DNA of 64,000 nt from Corynebacterium lactis RW2-5 (GCF_001274895.1 NZ_CP006841.1:1488001-1552000), one strand, 5' to 3'. Shown: positions 25,308-34,926, numbered from the stretch's first letter. The notes: generated by a model not told the origin, from the letters alone. Made by a program: numbers and translations.

Positions 25308-26024
25308 AAGTGCAGCAGCGCCGAAGGATACGTTGAAGTCATCGCACCACAGCACTACTGAGGTCCAATCGTCGACGTTGATATTCGACGGCAAGTCGTA
25401 GACCTGGTTGCCGACGTTACCTTTAATCTGGCCGAGGTCAACGTGCTCGTGCTCGCCCGCGACGAACCAGCCGGCTTGGCCCTCGATGACCGGAGCCTTG
25501 CTCAACCACACGTGCACGTCCGGACCGTTGGAGGTGTTCAGGTCGGACAGCACCAGTTGCGACTTGCCCGTCGCCGAGTCCTTCACAATCGAGGCGGTGC
25601 CGGTCGTCGAGTGCTCATGTGAGATGAAGGTGCCCTGAGCGATCAGTGCGGGGCCGTTGGCCGCATTCTTGCCGGAGTCCATCGCGTCCATCGCGTCGGT
25701 CTTTTCCATTTTCCCGCTCTGCTCCGGTGCCATGGCGCTGGTGGTGCTAGTGGTGGCTACGACATCCGGAATAGCGTCGTCGACGCGCTGGTCGATGAAC
25801 AGCAGCCACGGCTTGAACAACAATGCCGCACCCAGTAGTAACGCAACAGCTACGAGTGCGCCATTGCGGAAGCCTGTCTTCTTCCACACAGGCCGGGTTT
25901 GATTGCTCTTGGATGTCCCCTCTTCCCTCGCGGATGTTATTGTGCTGGAAACTGGGTTGGTTGGGTTGTTTGAGCTGTTCGGGATGCTTGGAGTGTTTTT
26001 GTTGTTTGCTTCGCTTGCATTCAT
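25296..26024 (-). CDS. membrane-anchored DM13-domain protein
   Basis: 242 aa from ATG 26024 with GGAAAG just upstream. An Asn/Ser/Thr-rich cytoplasmic head of about 45 residues is followed by one transmembrane segment (GALVAVALLLGAALLFKPWL) and an extracytoplasmic DM13 domain ('LIAQGTFISHEHSTTGTASIV', PDVHVWLSKAPVI, 'VVLWCDDFNVSFGAA'). DM13 domains are predicted redox or haem/cytochrome-like electron-transfer modules; the conserved cysteine in WCDDF is present. It is upstream of sodC on the same strand with about 106 bp between, so a shared envelope redox role is plausible. Confidence 0.8.
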   Translation of the reverse strand: MNASEANNKNTPSIPNSSNNPTNPVSSTITSAREEGTSKSNQTRPVWKKTGFRNGALVAVALLLGAALLFKPWLLFIDQRVDDAIPDVVATTSTTSAMAPEQSGKMEKTDAMDAMDSGKNAANGPALIAQGTFISHEHSTTGTASIVKDSATGKSQLVLSDLNTSNGPDVHVWLSKAPVIEGQAGWFVAGEHEHVDLGQIKGNVGNQVYDLPSNINVDDWTSVVLWCDDFNVSFGAAALSAK

Positions 26025-26273
26025 GATTCTTTCCAATCGCTAGTACCGCCAGCAGCTACGTCTGACGAAGTGCTATTCCCGAACATTCTTGCCGGGACTT
26101 TCATAGGTGCATACGAAACTTGGTTTCCATATGGATTGGAAAAACAATCAGAATGTGTGGCGCATCACAATTGCGGCCGTCCTCCATCCCCTCAAGCACT
26201 CCCTCCCCTCTCTCCCTCTCTTGTTAGGGCGGGATCATGTTGTAGGCGCGTTATAGCGCAACATCAACATGAT
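26025..26273. other. non-coding gap between DM13 gene and IS element
   Basis: About 250 bp with no convincing gene. It contains a T/C-rich run (26200-26222) and an imperfect hairpin (26237-26264, ATGTTG...CAACAT) directly beside the IS end. It marks the boundary of the IS island. Confidence 0.5.
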
Positions 26274-27585
26274 TGAAGTTCCCCGGGTTTTGTTCCTAGG
26301 CATTTGCCTTGATTTCTATTTTTCCCTGTGGCCGGTTCTGATTCCAAAATTCGGTTTCCACCTCGGTTGGGGTGCGGTATCCCAAGCTTTGGTGGAGCCT
26401 ATCTTCGTTCCACCACGACACCCACTCAAACGTGGCAATTTCCACCTCGACAACATCATCCCACCTGCGAGTATGGATTAGCTCGTTGTTGTAAGAGTCG
26501 TTAACGTTTTCAGCCAGTGCATTGTCATAGGAATCCCCGACAGTTCCGGTAGAAGCGGCAATCCCGTGCCCAGCAAGTCGCTCGTTGTAGACAACGCTGA
26601 CATACTGCAAGCCGTGATCCGAATAGTGAATGAGCCCTGTTGTTTGTTCAGCACACACGATCGCCTGGTTGAGCGCTTGCAGTGGCAACGCTTGAAGTCC
26701 GCATCGAGTCCGATAGCGCCCACCCAACTATCCGTCGGGAGTAAACGTCGGAAATAAAAGCCGCGTACACAAAGCCTTTCTTCGTGCGCACGTAGGTAAT
26801 GTCTGCCACCCATAGCTTGCTCGGGCCCTGGGCTGTGAATTCACGCTCGACCAAGTCAGGGCGCAGATCAGGCACGTAAGGCTTACGGGTTGTGATAGGT
26901 GATCTGCCTTTGCCTTTGCCAGACACACCGGCCAGGCGCATCAGGCGAGCAGTTTGTTCACGACCGATATCAATTCCGTCACGGCGAAAAGCATGCCACA
27001 TTTTCCGCACACCGTAGACACTGTAATTATCCCGATGAACAGAACTAATGCGTTCAATCAGCACAGTATCGCGAAGGCGACGAGCACTTCAATCCACGGG
27101 CCTTAGACTGGCGATACCCACGCGAGGTGATCAACCCACCAGCTCGGTTATTTTTCAACATCTTACAGATGAACTCGACAGAGAAACTACTCCGGTATTC
27201 ATCGATAACCCGGATCATATCCTTTCGTTTGGGGTCGAGTTCCGACGCGAAAAAGCTAAGGCAGCTTTTAAAAGTTCATTAGTGTCGCGTAGCTCTTGAT
27301 TTTCACGGCGTCGCCTGGCGTTTTCGGCGGCCAAATCTTCAGGCACGAGTTCTGGGACGTTTCCTGCACGGCGGGCCTGCTGCATCCATTGACGAGCTGT
27401 GTGCCATCAAACCCCCAGCTTTCAGGCTACTTACCTGGAACGCGGGGAGCATCGACATATTTTCCGCCAAGATGCGATCCTCCACAAGACGAACCACACG
27501 GCCCCTTCGCATCCTGATCAAACTTCCTCGGCATGTTCGAAGATTTTCCCATCAACTCAAACGGAACAAAAACTGGGACACTTCA
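26274..27585 (-). mobile_element. decayed IS3-family insertion sequence (copy 1)
   Basis: 1312 bp bounded by imperfect 23-bp inverted repeats: left 26274-26296 (TGAAGTTCCCC...) and right 27563-27585, agreeing at about 19 of 23 positions. It carries remnants of orfA and orfB on the minus strand with several frameshifts. No clear target duplication is visible at the ends. A 325-bp piece of a close relative lies at 30938-31262 in the same orientation. Confidence 0.8.
26296..27534 (-). pseudogene. IS3-family transposase (orfA/orfB), frameshifted
   Basis: OrfA begins MPRKFDQDAKGRVVRLVEDR at 27534 and soon loses frame. OrfB pieces are recognisable: the HTH_21/rve start 'YSVYGVRKMWHAFRRDGIDIGREQTARL', then the DDE catalytic core 'KLWVADITYVRTKKGFVYAAF' and, in another frame, 'GLIHYSDHGLQYVSVVYNERL' and 'DSYDNALAENVNDSYNNELI'. 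An extra A near 26696 (TCAAGCG where TCAGCG would keep frame) breaks the core, and at least one more shift lies near 27090. Not functional. Confidence 0.85.
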
Positions 27586-28045
27586 ATTCCGCAATTTGCG
27601 GGCAAGCTCACAGGCAGTGCAATTTCGGACAAAACCAACTTGCCAAAGCCACAAATCTTGTCTTAGAAGACCACAACAAAGCCGACCTGAAAACAGGCCG
27701 ACCAGGCTTCTATGACAACCCTATCCCAACCGAGTACAACCAGTCGATAGGAATCCGGAAAGGCCCATGAAATAAGAAGAAGTGTGCCCAACAGGCGACG
27801 CGCCGATCGGACACACTTTTTGTATCTTAGCCCGGAAACTACGGTGATTACTTGTTGCACAGCGTTAACGCACACAACCGGACGGCTCGCAAAGGACTCT
27901 GCGGGCTTCATCGGAGCCGCCACGTCCTAGTTCACGAATCGGAATTCGATTATCTGGGCTCTGAGAACGCATGGTGTCGACTTCTTCTGGGGCACGTAGA
28001 GAGTCAGCCCCGTATCGAAAAGTTAGAACAGTGAGACGACTTGTA
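27586..28045. other. gene-poor 460-bp stretch inside the IS island
   Basis: No gene can be supported. It holds only short unrecognised reading frames and one good terminator on the plus strand (27780-27821). That suggests the 3' end of a gene whose body has been lost, perhaps in the rearrangements that brought the IS copies together. Confidence 0.5.
27780..27821 (+). terminator. orphan intrinsic terminator
   Basis: AAGTGTG-CC ... GG-ACACACTT stem followed by a T run on the plus strand. No plus-strand gene ends before it now. Confidence 0.55.
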
Positions 28046-29455
28046 TTAGTTTTCTGCAGTAGCCCGATAGACTAAGCGACTTTCATTGTCCCGAGTCTCT
28101 GTAACCTCGAGATTTTTAATTCGCATCGACTCATTTTCAATGTTCAGACGACCGTTTTTCACCTGAGTGTCCTTGGGCAAAGGTACGATAATATGATTCT
28201 CCTTAGTGATTACGGAGAAATCTTGGAAATCTGCACTGCCACCCTTTGATTGGTACGAAGCGAAGAATCCAGTAGTGATTTCCTTTCCACGGTGTCGGAT
28301 AAAGTTTTTCCCTCCATAACTCCCCTTTACCTTACTGGTATCGACAATCAGGTACGGAATCGTTTTATCAGCCTCTGCGTTATCTATAGGTTCTATAGCT
28401 TTTGCAAGGTCATCATTGGTGGCCTTCAAATCTTCTTTGACTGATTTCTCCACTTGAGGATTAGGATTCTCTTCTAGTGGATTAATTTCGCCGAGAAGCG
28501 CGTCGGCAGGAGTCTTATTGCTTCGGAGGAAATGTTCCTTCCAATCAGGCTTTTTGACGTCCAGCAGTATTCCTGCGACGTACCCAATCTCGTAGCTCTC
28601 GACATCTGCTGCGCCGAAGACTGTATCTCGCTGAATCAGCTTTTTTTCTTCATCCCGACGTTGCTCGGAAGTGATGTTTTTCGTTTCGATCGTTGCGAGG
28701 TTCTCCACGTAACGAGCGTGACCTTCAGCAATATCTGTCCATGCAACTGCTTTATACTCTTCCGGGAACTCCGTCTTCCACTGGTTGTGCCAATAGGCAG
28801 CGCGACGCAGGAATTTATCTGATTCTCCCTCGTTATCAACGGCCTGAACTAGGTTATGGTAAATCATCTGCCGCAGTAGACGAGGGCGCGTCTGCAGCGG
28901 GTAGTCCTGGGCGCGTCCTTCGCCTTCAGATTCCGGAGCCAAATCCTCCTGGTGATAGAAGTGCACAAGCTCATGCGAAGCGAAGCGATACAGCTCTGAA
29001 GCATCAGCATCTTTTTCGCGAGTTTCTTTACTGGTAGAAAGAAGGATAGCGCTCCGGCCCTCCAGAGATCCTGGGCTGTAGCCGCCCGGCATGGGGGCTG
29101 TTAGTCCCTCAACTTCTTTTTCACTGACTTGGCGGGCGCCATTCGTATCTACGGCCCATACTCGTTGAGCTTTATTTGATTCATCCAAATCGAAGACTAC
29201 GGCTACATGTTTAGTGTAGTCAGCACCAGGCCAGACCTTATCAATCGCAGGCCAGTGCTTATTGACTTTCGCAGCCAAAGCCTTGATATGTGGTGCTACT
29301 TCAACTGATGGAACTTTCGAGAATGCGGAATTGGATTTGTGCGCTGCAGCTGTGTTGTCGGTTGATTGCGTTGAGCATCCTGCGATCAATGAGCCGAGGA
29401 GGAGGGGGGTGACTACCGCTACAATAGGACGGCTTAAAAAACGGCGCGTTGACAT
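28046..29455 (-). CDS. putative zinc metallopeptidase-like lipoprotein
   Basis: 469 aa from ATG 29455 (MSTRRFLSR; AAAAGAGG 7 nt upstream); the upstream GTG at 29473 is less likely. Signal sequence with lipobox IAGC and lipidated Cys27. HELVH at residues 161-165 is an HExxH zinc motif, and IAEGHARYVE gives a candidate third ligand (Glu244), as in gluzincin peptidases. The C-terminal 130 residues look like a beta-rich, non-catalytic part. I do not recognise a named family. The gene is clearly lower in GC than the core genes and lies between IS3-type sequences, so it was probably acquired. It would act at the cell surface, on peptides or proteins unknown. Confidence 0.65.
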   Translation of the reverse strand: MSTRRFLSRPIVAVVTPLLLGSLIAGCSTQSTDNTAAAHKSNSAFSKVPSVEVAPHIKALAAKVNKHWPAIDKVWPGADYTKHVAVVFDLDESNKAQRVWAVDTNGARQVSEKEVEGLTAPMPGGYSPGSLEGRSAILLSTSKETREKDADASELYRFASHELVHFYHQEDLAPESEGEGRAQDYPLQTRPRLLRQMIYHNLVQAVDNEGESDKFLRRAAYWHNQWKTEFPEEYKAVAWTDIAEGHARYVENLATIETKNITSEQRRDEEKKLIQRDTVFGAADVESYEIGYVAGILLDVKKPDWKEHFLRSNKTPADALLGEINPLEENPNPQVEKSVKEDLKATNDDLAKAIEPIDNAEADKTIPYLIVDTSKVKGSYGGKNFIRHRGKEITTGFFASYQSKGGSADFQDFSVITKENHIIVPLPKDTQVKNGRLNIENESMRIKNLEVTETRDNESRLVYRATAEN

Positions 29456-29495
29456 CAAGCGACCTCTTTTCACACGCGTGTAAATCTATGTTCAT

Positions 29496-29512
29496 GAGGC
29501 TGTACTAGCCTC
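29496..29512. promoter_or_regulatory. inverted repeat GAGGCT-GTACT-AGCCTC
   Basis: Perfect 6-bp arms, 5-bp centre, about 40 bp upstream of the HELVH lipoprotein start. A second small palindrome (ACACGCGTGT, 29472-29481) lies between. A TAGATT-like -10 (minus strand) falls between them, so either repeat could be an operator. Confidence 0.4.
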
Positions 29513-29660
29513 TGACATAGAGGGTAAGACCTCGAATTATGACCAGCATCTAAACGCCCTTAGATTTCAATGTGAACTCAAAACTAATTTAATGTAACCA
29601 TGTTATGAATTGCTAGAATCTATGGAACACTGAAGCGTTCTGGGTTTAGTTCCGCTTCTT

Positions 29661-30569
29661 TTACGACCCCGTGTTGATGGTTTCGGTGAGATAGTACTCG
29701 GTTTCTACTTCTTGCGGGGTGGCGTAGTCCAATGCTTGATGAAGACGCTTGGTATTCCACCAGTGAACCCACCGCAAGGTGGCCAGTTCAACTTCTCCTA
29801 CTGATGTCCACGGGCCTTGTGCGTGGATGAGTTCAGCCTTGTAGAGCCCGTTGACGGTTTCAGCCAGAGCGTTGTCATAAAAATCGCCAACTGTTCCCAC
29901 ACTCGGTCGGATCCCGGATTGCGCCAATGCCGTGGAGTACTTCAACGACACATACTGACTTCCCCTATCACTGTGGTGGATCAGCTGGTTTCCATGGATT
30001 CGACCAGCAGTAGTAAGAGCATGCTCTAAAGCTTCCATAGGAAGTGCATCTGTACGCATCGTAGAGCGTGTGGCAACGCCGACAATCTTCCGATTGAATA
30101 CATCAATAACAAACGCGGTGTACGCGAATCCCGAAAGGGTGCGTACGTAAGTGATATCAGCTACCCACAGCCTCCCAGGAGCCTAGGCAAGGAAATTTCG
30201 CTGAACCAAATCTGGGCGATGATCCGGGACTTTCGCACGGATCGTTGTCACCGGATTACGCCCACGACGCCGGCCGCTCACACCTGCTAGTTTCATCAAA
30301 CGTGCGGTCTTGTCTCGTCCAATTCGGTAGCCTTGACGGTTCATCGCGTGCCACATTTTGCGGATGCCGTAGACCGAGAAGTTCTCTGCATGCACGCGTT
30401 GAATTTCTGGAACCAGCAAGCTATCACTCAAGGCTCTAGCACTGGGAATGCGTATCCTGGCTTTCCGGTAACCGCGGGAAGTGATGAAACCACGATCTGT
30501 CTGTGAAAGAATGCGGCAGATGGCCTCGACCCCAAACTGCTCCTTGTAAGCGTCAATGTAGGAGATCAT
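29661..30569 (-). pseudogene. IS3-family transposase OrfB with an in-frame TAG
   Basis: The frame is intact over 303 codons except for one amber codon at 30183-30185. Translation on both sides is continuous: 'RPDLVQRNFLA' stop 'APGRLWVADITYVRTLSGFAYTAF'. Relatives have Gln, Glu or Lys here, so a single CAG-to-TAG change explains it. The DDE residues are present: WVADIT (D), 'HSDRGSQY' (D) and 'DFYDNALAETVNGLYKAELI' (E). The stop removes the catalytic core, so the copy is inactive unless suppressed. Confidence 0.88.
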
Positions 30570-30886
30570 CTGGTCGTGGGTCGGTCGAGTTCCGCCGCGA
30601 AAAAAGCCGATGCTGTCTTAAGAATCCCGTTGGCTCGTTTAAGCTCGCGGTTTTCCCGACGTAGCCGCTTGAGTTCTTCTTCCATTGATTCCCCGCCTGC
30701 TGGCTCGGCTGCATAACGAGTTAAGAGGCTATCGCGGTACCAGGCTCGTAACGTGTGGTGGGATACACCAAGGAGTTCGCCGACTTCCTCGTAGGCGCGT
30801 TGCAGTGAACAGGACTCCAGGCGCACCATTTCAACGATCTGATGGACCGCCTTCTCCTTGAACTCGACAGAATACTTCTTGGGCAT
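30566..30886 (-). CDS. IS3-family transposase OrfA
   Basis: About 106 aa from ATG 30886 (MPKKYSVEFKEKAV; GGAAGG upstream); a TTG 9 bp earlier is in frame. HTH domain ('SCSLQRAYEEVGELLGVSHHTLRAWYRD') and a C-terminal leucine-zipper-like coiled coil 'EELKRLRRENRELKRANGILKTASAFF'. Supplies DNA binding to the transposase. Its TGA overlaps the OrfB ATG (ATGA). Intact. Confidence 0.9.
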   Translation of the reverse strand: MPKKYSVEFKEKAVHQIVEMVRLESCSLQRAYEEVGELLGVSHHTLRAWYRDSLLTRYAAEPAGGESMEEELKRLRRENRELKRANGILKTASAFFAAELDRPTTR

Positions 30887-30937
30887 AGTGTTCAATCCTT
30901 CCCTAGTTGAGGTAGGAACTAAACCCAGGACGCTTCA

Positions 30938-31262
30938 TTTCCTTTCGTTTTGGGTCGAGTTCTGACGCGAAAAGCTAAGGCAGCTGTTAAAAGTTCATTG
31001 GTGTCGCGTAGCTCTTGATTTTCACGGCGTAGCCTGGCGTTTTCGGCGGCCAAGTCTTCAGGCACGGGTTCTGGGATGTTTCCTGCACTGCGGGCCTGCT
31101 AAGTCCATTGACGAGCTGTGCGCCATCACCCCCAGCTTTCGGGCTACTTACCTGGCAGGCGGCTTGCATCGACATATTTTCCGCCAAGATGCGATCCTCC
31201 ACAAGACGAACCACACGGCCCCTTCGCATCCTGGTCAAATTTCCTCGGCATGTTCGAAGATT
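30938..31262 (-). mobile_element. truncated IS3-family remnant (copy 2, orfA part only)
   Basis: Near-identical to about 27219-27545 of copy 1: same coding of 'GRVVRLVEDRILAENMSM' and the same intergenic-type stretch TCGCGTAGCTCTTGATTTTC. It begins directly after the right end of the complete IS and breaks off near 31262, before the terminal repeat. Internal frameshifts make it non-coding. Same orientation as copy 1, so together they form a direct repeat around 27.6-30.9 kb. Confidence 0.8.
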
Positions 31263-31399
31263 TGCCACCACGACACCCCGCCACCACGCCCCCCCCCTCT
31301 CAACCATCCGCAACCGACCAAAACCAGCACCCCGCCCCAAGAAACAGTAAAGGCCAGGAACCCGAGCCTTAAACTCGAACTCCCAGCCTTATAAAACTG
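31263..31399. other. junction between IS remnant and tRNA-Pro
   Basis: Pro/Thr-codon-like CCA/CAC-rich low-complexity DNA with a nine-C run near 31289-31297. No gene seen. This is the right boundary of the IS island. Confidence 0.45.
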
Positions 31400-31473
31400 T
31401 CGGGCTGACCGGATTTGAACCGACGACCCCTTCACCCCCAGTGAAGTGCGCTACCAAACTGCGCTACAGCCCG
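31400..31473 (-). tRNA. tRNA-Pro (anticodon GGG)
   Basis: The minus strand folds into a cloverleaf: acceptor CGGGCTG/CAGCCCG, D-arm GCGC...GCGC, anticodon stem CTTCA/TGAAG around the loop CTGGGGG (anticodon GGG, proline CCC/CCU), and T-arm with TTCAAAT. Discriminator A; CCA is not encoded. The IS island ends about 140 bp from its 3' end. Confidence 0.92.
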
Positions 31474-31537
31474 TGTGCACCAGAGTGCAACGGAAACCAG
31501 ATTACATCATTGGCGTTTAAACCAACGAATCCCCCGC

Positions 31538-32497
31538 TTATTGCAGGTAAATCGTCACCGGGGTGTCCATCGTGACCATCGCGCCCTCCGCGGGATCGAT
31601 AGACGCCACCTTCCCCAGAATCGCCGCCGCAGAGTTGGTCGGATTGCCCTCGGCGTCGACCACCTTGATGTTGTTGAAGCCGTTGGTGCGCAGCTCAATT
31701 TCCACGGTCGCGGGGCTCTTACCTGCAACATCGACCGGAATGTTGCCGATGCCCGACGTGTTATCACCGAACCCCGGAATCGCGGGCGGCGCCTGCCTCA
31801 ACCGGTCCAGCTCTTCCTGCAGACGATCGCGCGTCTCTCCGATGGTGCCGCTCGGGTCGAGGCTCTCTAGTGGGCTAGAAGTCTCCGTGCTTTCCGACGT
31901 CGACGGCGACGTCGTCGTGCTACTCGACGTTGTCGTACTCGACATCGGCGCCGGAGTCTGGGCGTTGTCCGAGCCTCCGGAGGTGAAGTTCATCACCAGC
32001 GCTACCAGCGCAACGATGACGACTAACGCCACCACCGCGACGATGGCCAGCGACTTTCCGATTCCGGAACCGCCAGAGTCCCGCTCGCCCCGGTCGCGAC
32101 CACCACGACCATCACGGTCGTCATAGCCGCCCTGGCCATTACCGTAGCCACCAGCGTCGGCGCCGGCCGCTGCGTCGCCCGCACCGTAGCCGGAGTTTTG
32201 GTTGGTGTTGGAGTAGCCGCGTTCTTCGTCGGTAAGCGGAGCCCAGTACTGGCCGCTGCCCTGGCCTCCTTGGCTTCCCTGCTGGTTCTGGGCCGGGCGC
32301 GGAGTGTCGAAGCGTGTCTCGGCTGTGGCATCAGGGTAGCTGTTGTCTGCGAAGTCCGCGTCGGGGTTGTAGCCCTGCCCACGCCCGCGGCCGGCGCCCG
32401 CGCCTGAGTTCGGGCGCGGGATGTAGCGTGTCGAGGAGTCGTCCCCGTAAGCGTCGCGGGCGTACGGGTCCTGGGGGTTGTTGTTGCGGCCACTCAT
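31538..32497 (-). CDS. membrane protein with C-terminal PASTA-type domain
   Basis: 319 aa. A Gly/Asn/Gln/Asp-rich disordered cytoplasmic head (about 1-145), one transmembrane helix (SLAIVAVVALVVIVALVALV), a Ser/Thr-rich linker outside the membrane, and a C-terminal PASTA-like domain ('NIPVDVAGKSPATVEIELRTNGFNNIKVVDAEGNP ... VASIDPAEGAMV'). PASTA domains bind muropeptides or beta-lactam-like ligands in PknB-type kinases and PBPs; no kinase or transpeptidase is fused here, so a peptidoglycan-sensing or scaffold role is inferred. TAGGAG precedes ATG 32497. Confidence 0.75.
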   Translation of the reverse strand: MSGRNNNPQDPYARDAYGDDSSTRYIPRPNSGAGAGRGRGQGYNPDADFADNSYPDATAETRFDTPRPAQNQQGSQGGQGSGQYWAPLTDEERGYSNTNQNSGYGAGDAAAGADAGGYGNGQGGYDDRDGRGGRDRGERDSGGSGIGKSLAIVAVVALVVIVALVALVMNFTSGGSDNAQTPAPMSSTTTSSSTTTSPSTSESTETSSPLESLDPSGTIGETRDRLQEELDRLRQAPPAIPGFGDNTSGIGNIPVDVAGKSPATVEIELRTNGFNNIKVVDAEGNPTNSAAAILGKVASIDPAEGAMVTMDTPVTIYLQ

Positions 32498-32565
32498 TTT
32501 TGGTGCTCCTACTCCTCGTGGGGTTCGGGACTGGCAACTTTTTCAGTAGCTTTCCAACGTGCCAG

Positions 32566-32609
32566 CAAAAAGCCCTCGAAGCAACCGCGTAGGTCACATC
32601 GAGGGCTTT
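32566..32609 (-). terminator. intrinsic terminator after cmk-der
   Basis: 11-bp perfect stem AAAGCCCTCGA/TCGAGGGCTTT, with TTTTTG following on the minus strand. It separates the rluB-cmk/der transcript from the PASTA gene. Confidence 0.8.
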
Positions 32610-32622
32610 GTTCTCTGTGGGC

Positions 32623-34926
32623 TTACTTGCGCTTGCGCTTCTCACGCACTCGCACGGCGATCCGCACCGGCGAGCCTTCGAAACCGAATTCCTCGCGGAG
32701 CTTGCGCTCCAGGAAGCGGCGGTAGCCGTGCTCCAGGAATCCGGTGGTAAACAGCACAATCACCGGTGGGCGTGACGACGCCTGGGTCGCGAACAGCACG
32801 CGCGGCTGGCGGCCACCGCGCAGTGGCGGCGGGTTCTGCTGCATGATCGCGCGCAGCCAGGTGTTCAACCGGCCGGTGGAGATGCGCTTGTCCCAGGACT
32901 CCAGCGCCTCCAGCATCGCGGGCTCCAGCTTCTGGACTGCGCGACCGGTCTTGGCGGAGATGTTCACGCGGCGCGCCCATGGCACGTGCGAAAGCTGCAG
33001 GTCAATCTCGCGCTCGAGAAGCTCGCGGCGGTCCTCGTCCATCAGGTCCCACTTGTTGTAGGCCACCACCAGGGCTCGACCGGAGTCGATAATCATGCGC
33101 AACACGCGCTGATCCTGCTCGGCGATTGGCTCGGAGGCGTCCACCAGGAAGATGCAGACCTCAGCGTTGTCGATAGTCGAGCGGGTGCGCAGCGAGGCGT
33201 AGAACTCATGCCCCTTGGCGGACTTGGTCTTCTTGCGGATACCCGCAGTATCGACGAAGCGCCAGAGCTGCTCGTCCATCTGCACCAAGGAGTCGACCGG
33301 GTCGACGGTCGTGCCGGCGACATCGCTGACGACGGCGCGCTCCTCGCCGGAGAGCTTGTTCAGCAGCGAGGACTTGCCCACGTTCGGCTTGCCAATCAGC
33401 GCCACGCGGCGCGGCCCCGTCGGCAGCGACTTCGCGCGCGGGACCTCCGGGAAGGAGGCGACGACCTGGTCCATCACGTCGGCGTTGCCGCGCCCGTGCA
33501 GCGCCGAGGTCGGGTGCGGCTCACCGAGGCCCAGGGCCCAGAACTCGGCGACGTCGCCCAGCTGGGAGTCGGACTCGAACTTGTTGGCCGCGAGGATGAC
33601 CGGTTGCTCGGCTCGCTGCAGGCGCCGCGCCATGACCTCCTCAGTGGCGGTGATGCCGACGGTAGTGTCGACGACCATGACGATGACGTCGGCGGTCTCC
33701 ATCGCAACCTCGGCCTGGCGCGCAATCGCCGCGTGCATTCCCTTGGCATCCGGGTCCCAGCCGCCGGTGTCCTGCACCCAGAATCGGCGCCCGCCCCAGT
33801 CGCCCAGGTAGGAGATGCGGTCTCGCGTGACGCCGGGGAAGTCCTCCACCACCGCTTCACGACGACCAATAAACCGGTTGACCATCGTGGACTTGCCCAC
33901 GTTCGGACGCCCCACAATAGCGACGGTCGGAAGTGCTTCTTCTTCCTCGTCGGAGACGCCGAGAGCGGCGAAAGCCTCCTCCAGCTCCTCCCAGTCCTCT
34001 TGGCTGTCGAGCTGGCCAGCCTCGGCGCGCTCGATAGCCTCAGCGATGACGGTTTCGTGGTCGGCCAGGGTGCGGTCGATTATCTCGTCCGTGCTGGCGT
34101 GGGCACCCTCCGTGCCCGGCGCGTTATCGGAGTCGACGTTGGCGACCAGGTCACCGTAGCTAGAGTCCTGGCCCGCGCCGAGGTTGCCTGCGCCGTATTC
34201 CTCGTTGTCTACGTCGTCCCAGTCCATTGTCGAGCCCGGGTAGCCGGCCTCCACGACGTCGAGGACATTTTCAACTACCTCGTCGATGTCCATCTCCGAG
34301 GTGTCCAGGATGAACGCGTCCTCGGCAGGCTTCAGCGGCGAGGTCGCCCGGCTGCTATCGAGTTCGTCGCGGCGGACGACGTCGGCAAGCACGGTGTCGA
34401 AGTTGACCTCGCGGCCGGCGGCGACGTCTTGGTCGAAGCGGCGCTGAGCGCGAACCTCGGCGGAGGCGGTCATGAAGATCTTGGCGGGAACGTCCGGCAG
34501 GACGACGGTTCCGATGTCGCGGCCTTCGACGACGCAGCGGCCGGCGGCGTCGGCAAGCTGGCGCTGGAGGGCGACCAGGTTCTCGCGCACGGCGGGAATC
34601 GCGGAGACGGCGCTGACGTTGCGGGTGACCTCGGCGCCGCGAATCTCGGCGGAGACGTCCTCGCCGTTAAGGATGACGGCGGTGGAGGTCGGGTCGTCGG
34701 AGACTTCCATCGGCAGGGCCGAGGTGGCCTCTACAACGGCGTCGGTGTCTGCCGGGTCGATACCCTGGCGCAGCACCCACAGGGTGGCGACGCGGTACAT
34801 CGCGCCGGTGTCCAAGTACTTCGCGTCCAGCTCCTGGGCTACCTTGCGGGAGACGGTGGACTTGCCGGTTCCGGAGGGGCCGTCGATGGCGACGAGCAGC
34901 GCCTCGCCGTGAAAGTTCTCGCTCAT
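32623..34926 (-). CDS. cmk-der: bifunctional cytidylate kinase / GTPase Der
   Basis: 767 aa from ATG 34926 (AAGGAG 6 nt upstream); an in-frame ATG at 34995, directly after the rluB stop, would add 23 residues. Residues about 1-225: CMP kinase (P-loop [17 protein letters not shown]; '[11 protein letters not shown]'), which makes CDP/dCDP. After an acidic linker, residues about 320-765: Der/EngA with two GTPase domains ([10 protein letters not shown] and [14 protein letters not shown] and DTAGI switch II motifs; NKWD) and a C-terminal KH-like domain, which matures the 50S ribosomal subunit. The genes are separate in many bacteria; the fusion is normal for this genus. Confidence 0.94.
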   Translation of the reverse strand: MSENFHGEALLVAIDGPSGTGKSTVSRKVAQELDAKYLDTGAMYRVATLWVLRQGIDPADTDAVVEATSALPMEVSDDPTSTAVILNGEDVSAEIRGAEVTRNVSAVSAIPAVRENLVALQRQLADAAGRCVVEGRDIGTVVLPDVPAKIFMTASAEVRAQRRFDQDVAAGREVNFDTVLADVVRRDELDSSRATSPLKPAEDAFILDTSEMDIDEVVENVLDVVEAGYPGSTMDWDDVDNEEYGAGNLGAGQDSSYGDLVANVDSDNAPGTEGAHASTDEIIDRTLADHETVIAEAIERAEAGQLDSQEDWEELEEAFAALGVSDEEEEALPTVAIVGRPNVGKSTMVNRFIGRREAVVEDFPGVTRDRISYLGDWGGRRFWVQDTGGWDPDAKGMHAAIARQAEVAMETADVIVMVVDTTVGITATEEVMARRLQRAEQPVILAANKFESDSQLGDVAEFWALGLGEPHPTSALHGRGNADVMDQVVASFPEVPRAKSLPTGPRRVALIGKPNVGKSSLLNKLSGEERAVVSDVAGTTVDPVDSLVQMDEQLWRFVDTAGIRKKTKSAKGHEFYASLRTRSTIDNAEVCIFLVDASEPIAEQDQRVLRMIIDSGRALVVAYNKWDLMDEDRRELLEREIDLQLSHVPWARRVNISAKTGRAVQKLEPAMLEALESWDKRISTGRLNTWLRAIMQQNPPPLRGGRQPRVLFATQASSRPPVIVLFTTGFLEHGYRRFLERKLREEFGFEGSPVRIAVRVREKRKRK

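Larger units (their letters stand above)
29631..30937 (-). mobile_element. complete IS3-family insertion sequence
   Basis: 1307 bp with 23-bp terminal inverted repeats, 29631-29653 (TGAAGCGTTCTGGGTTTAGT...) and 30915-30937, differing at one position. It carries orfA and orfB on the minus strand, overlapping by ATGA. The flanks do not show a target duplication (ACAC on the left, TTTC on the right). The right flank is IS copy-2 sequence but the left flank is not, so DNA next to the left end was lost after insertion. Confidence 0.9.

Noticed and set aside
27852..28034. Small 60-codon plus-strand frame in the IS island
   Set aside because: No ribosome-binding site, no recognisable family; likely debris.
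28046..31262. Functional composite transposon
   Set aside because: The outer copies are decayed or truncated and lack intact ends on one side, so the block cannot move as a unit now.
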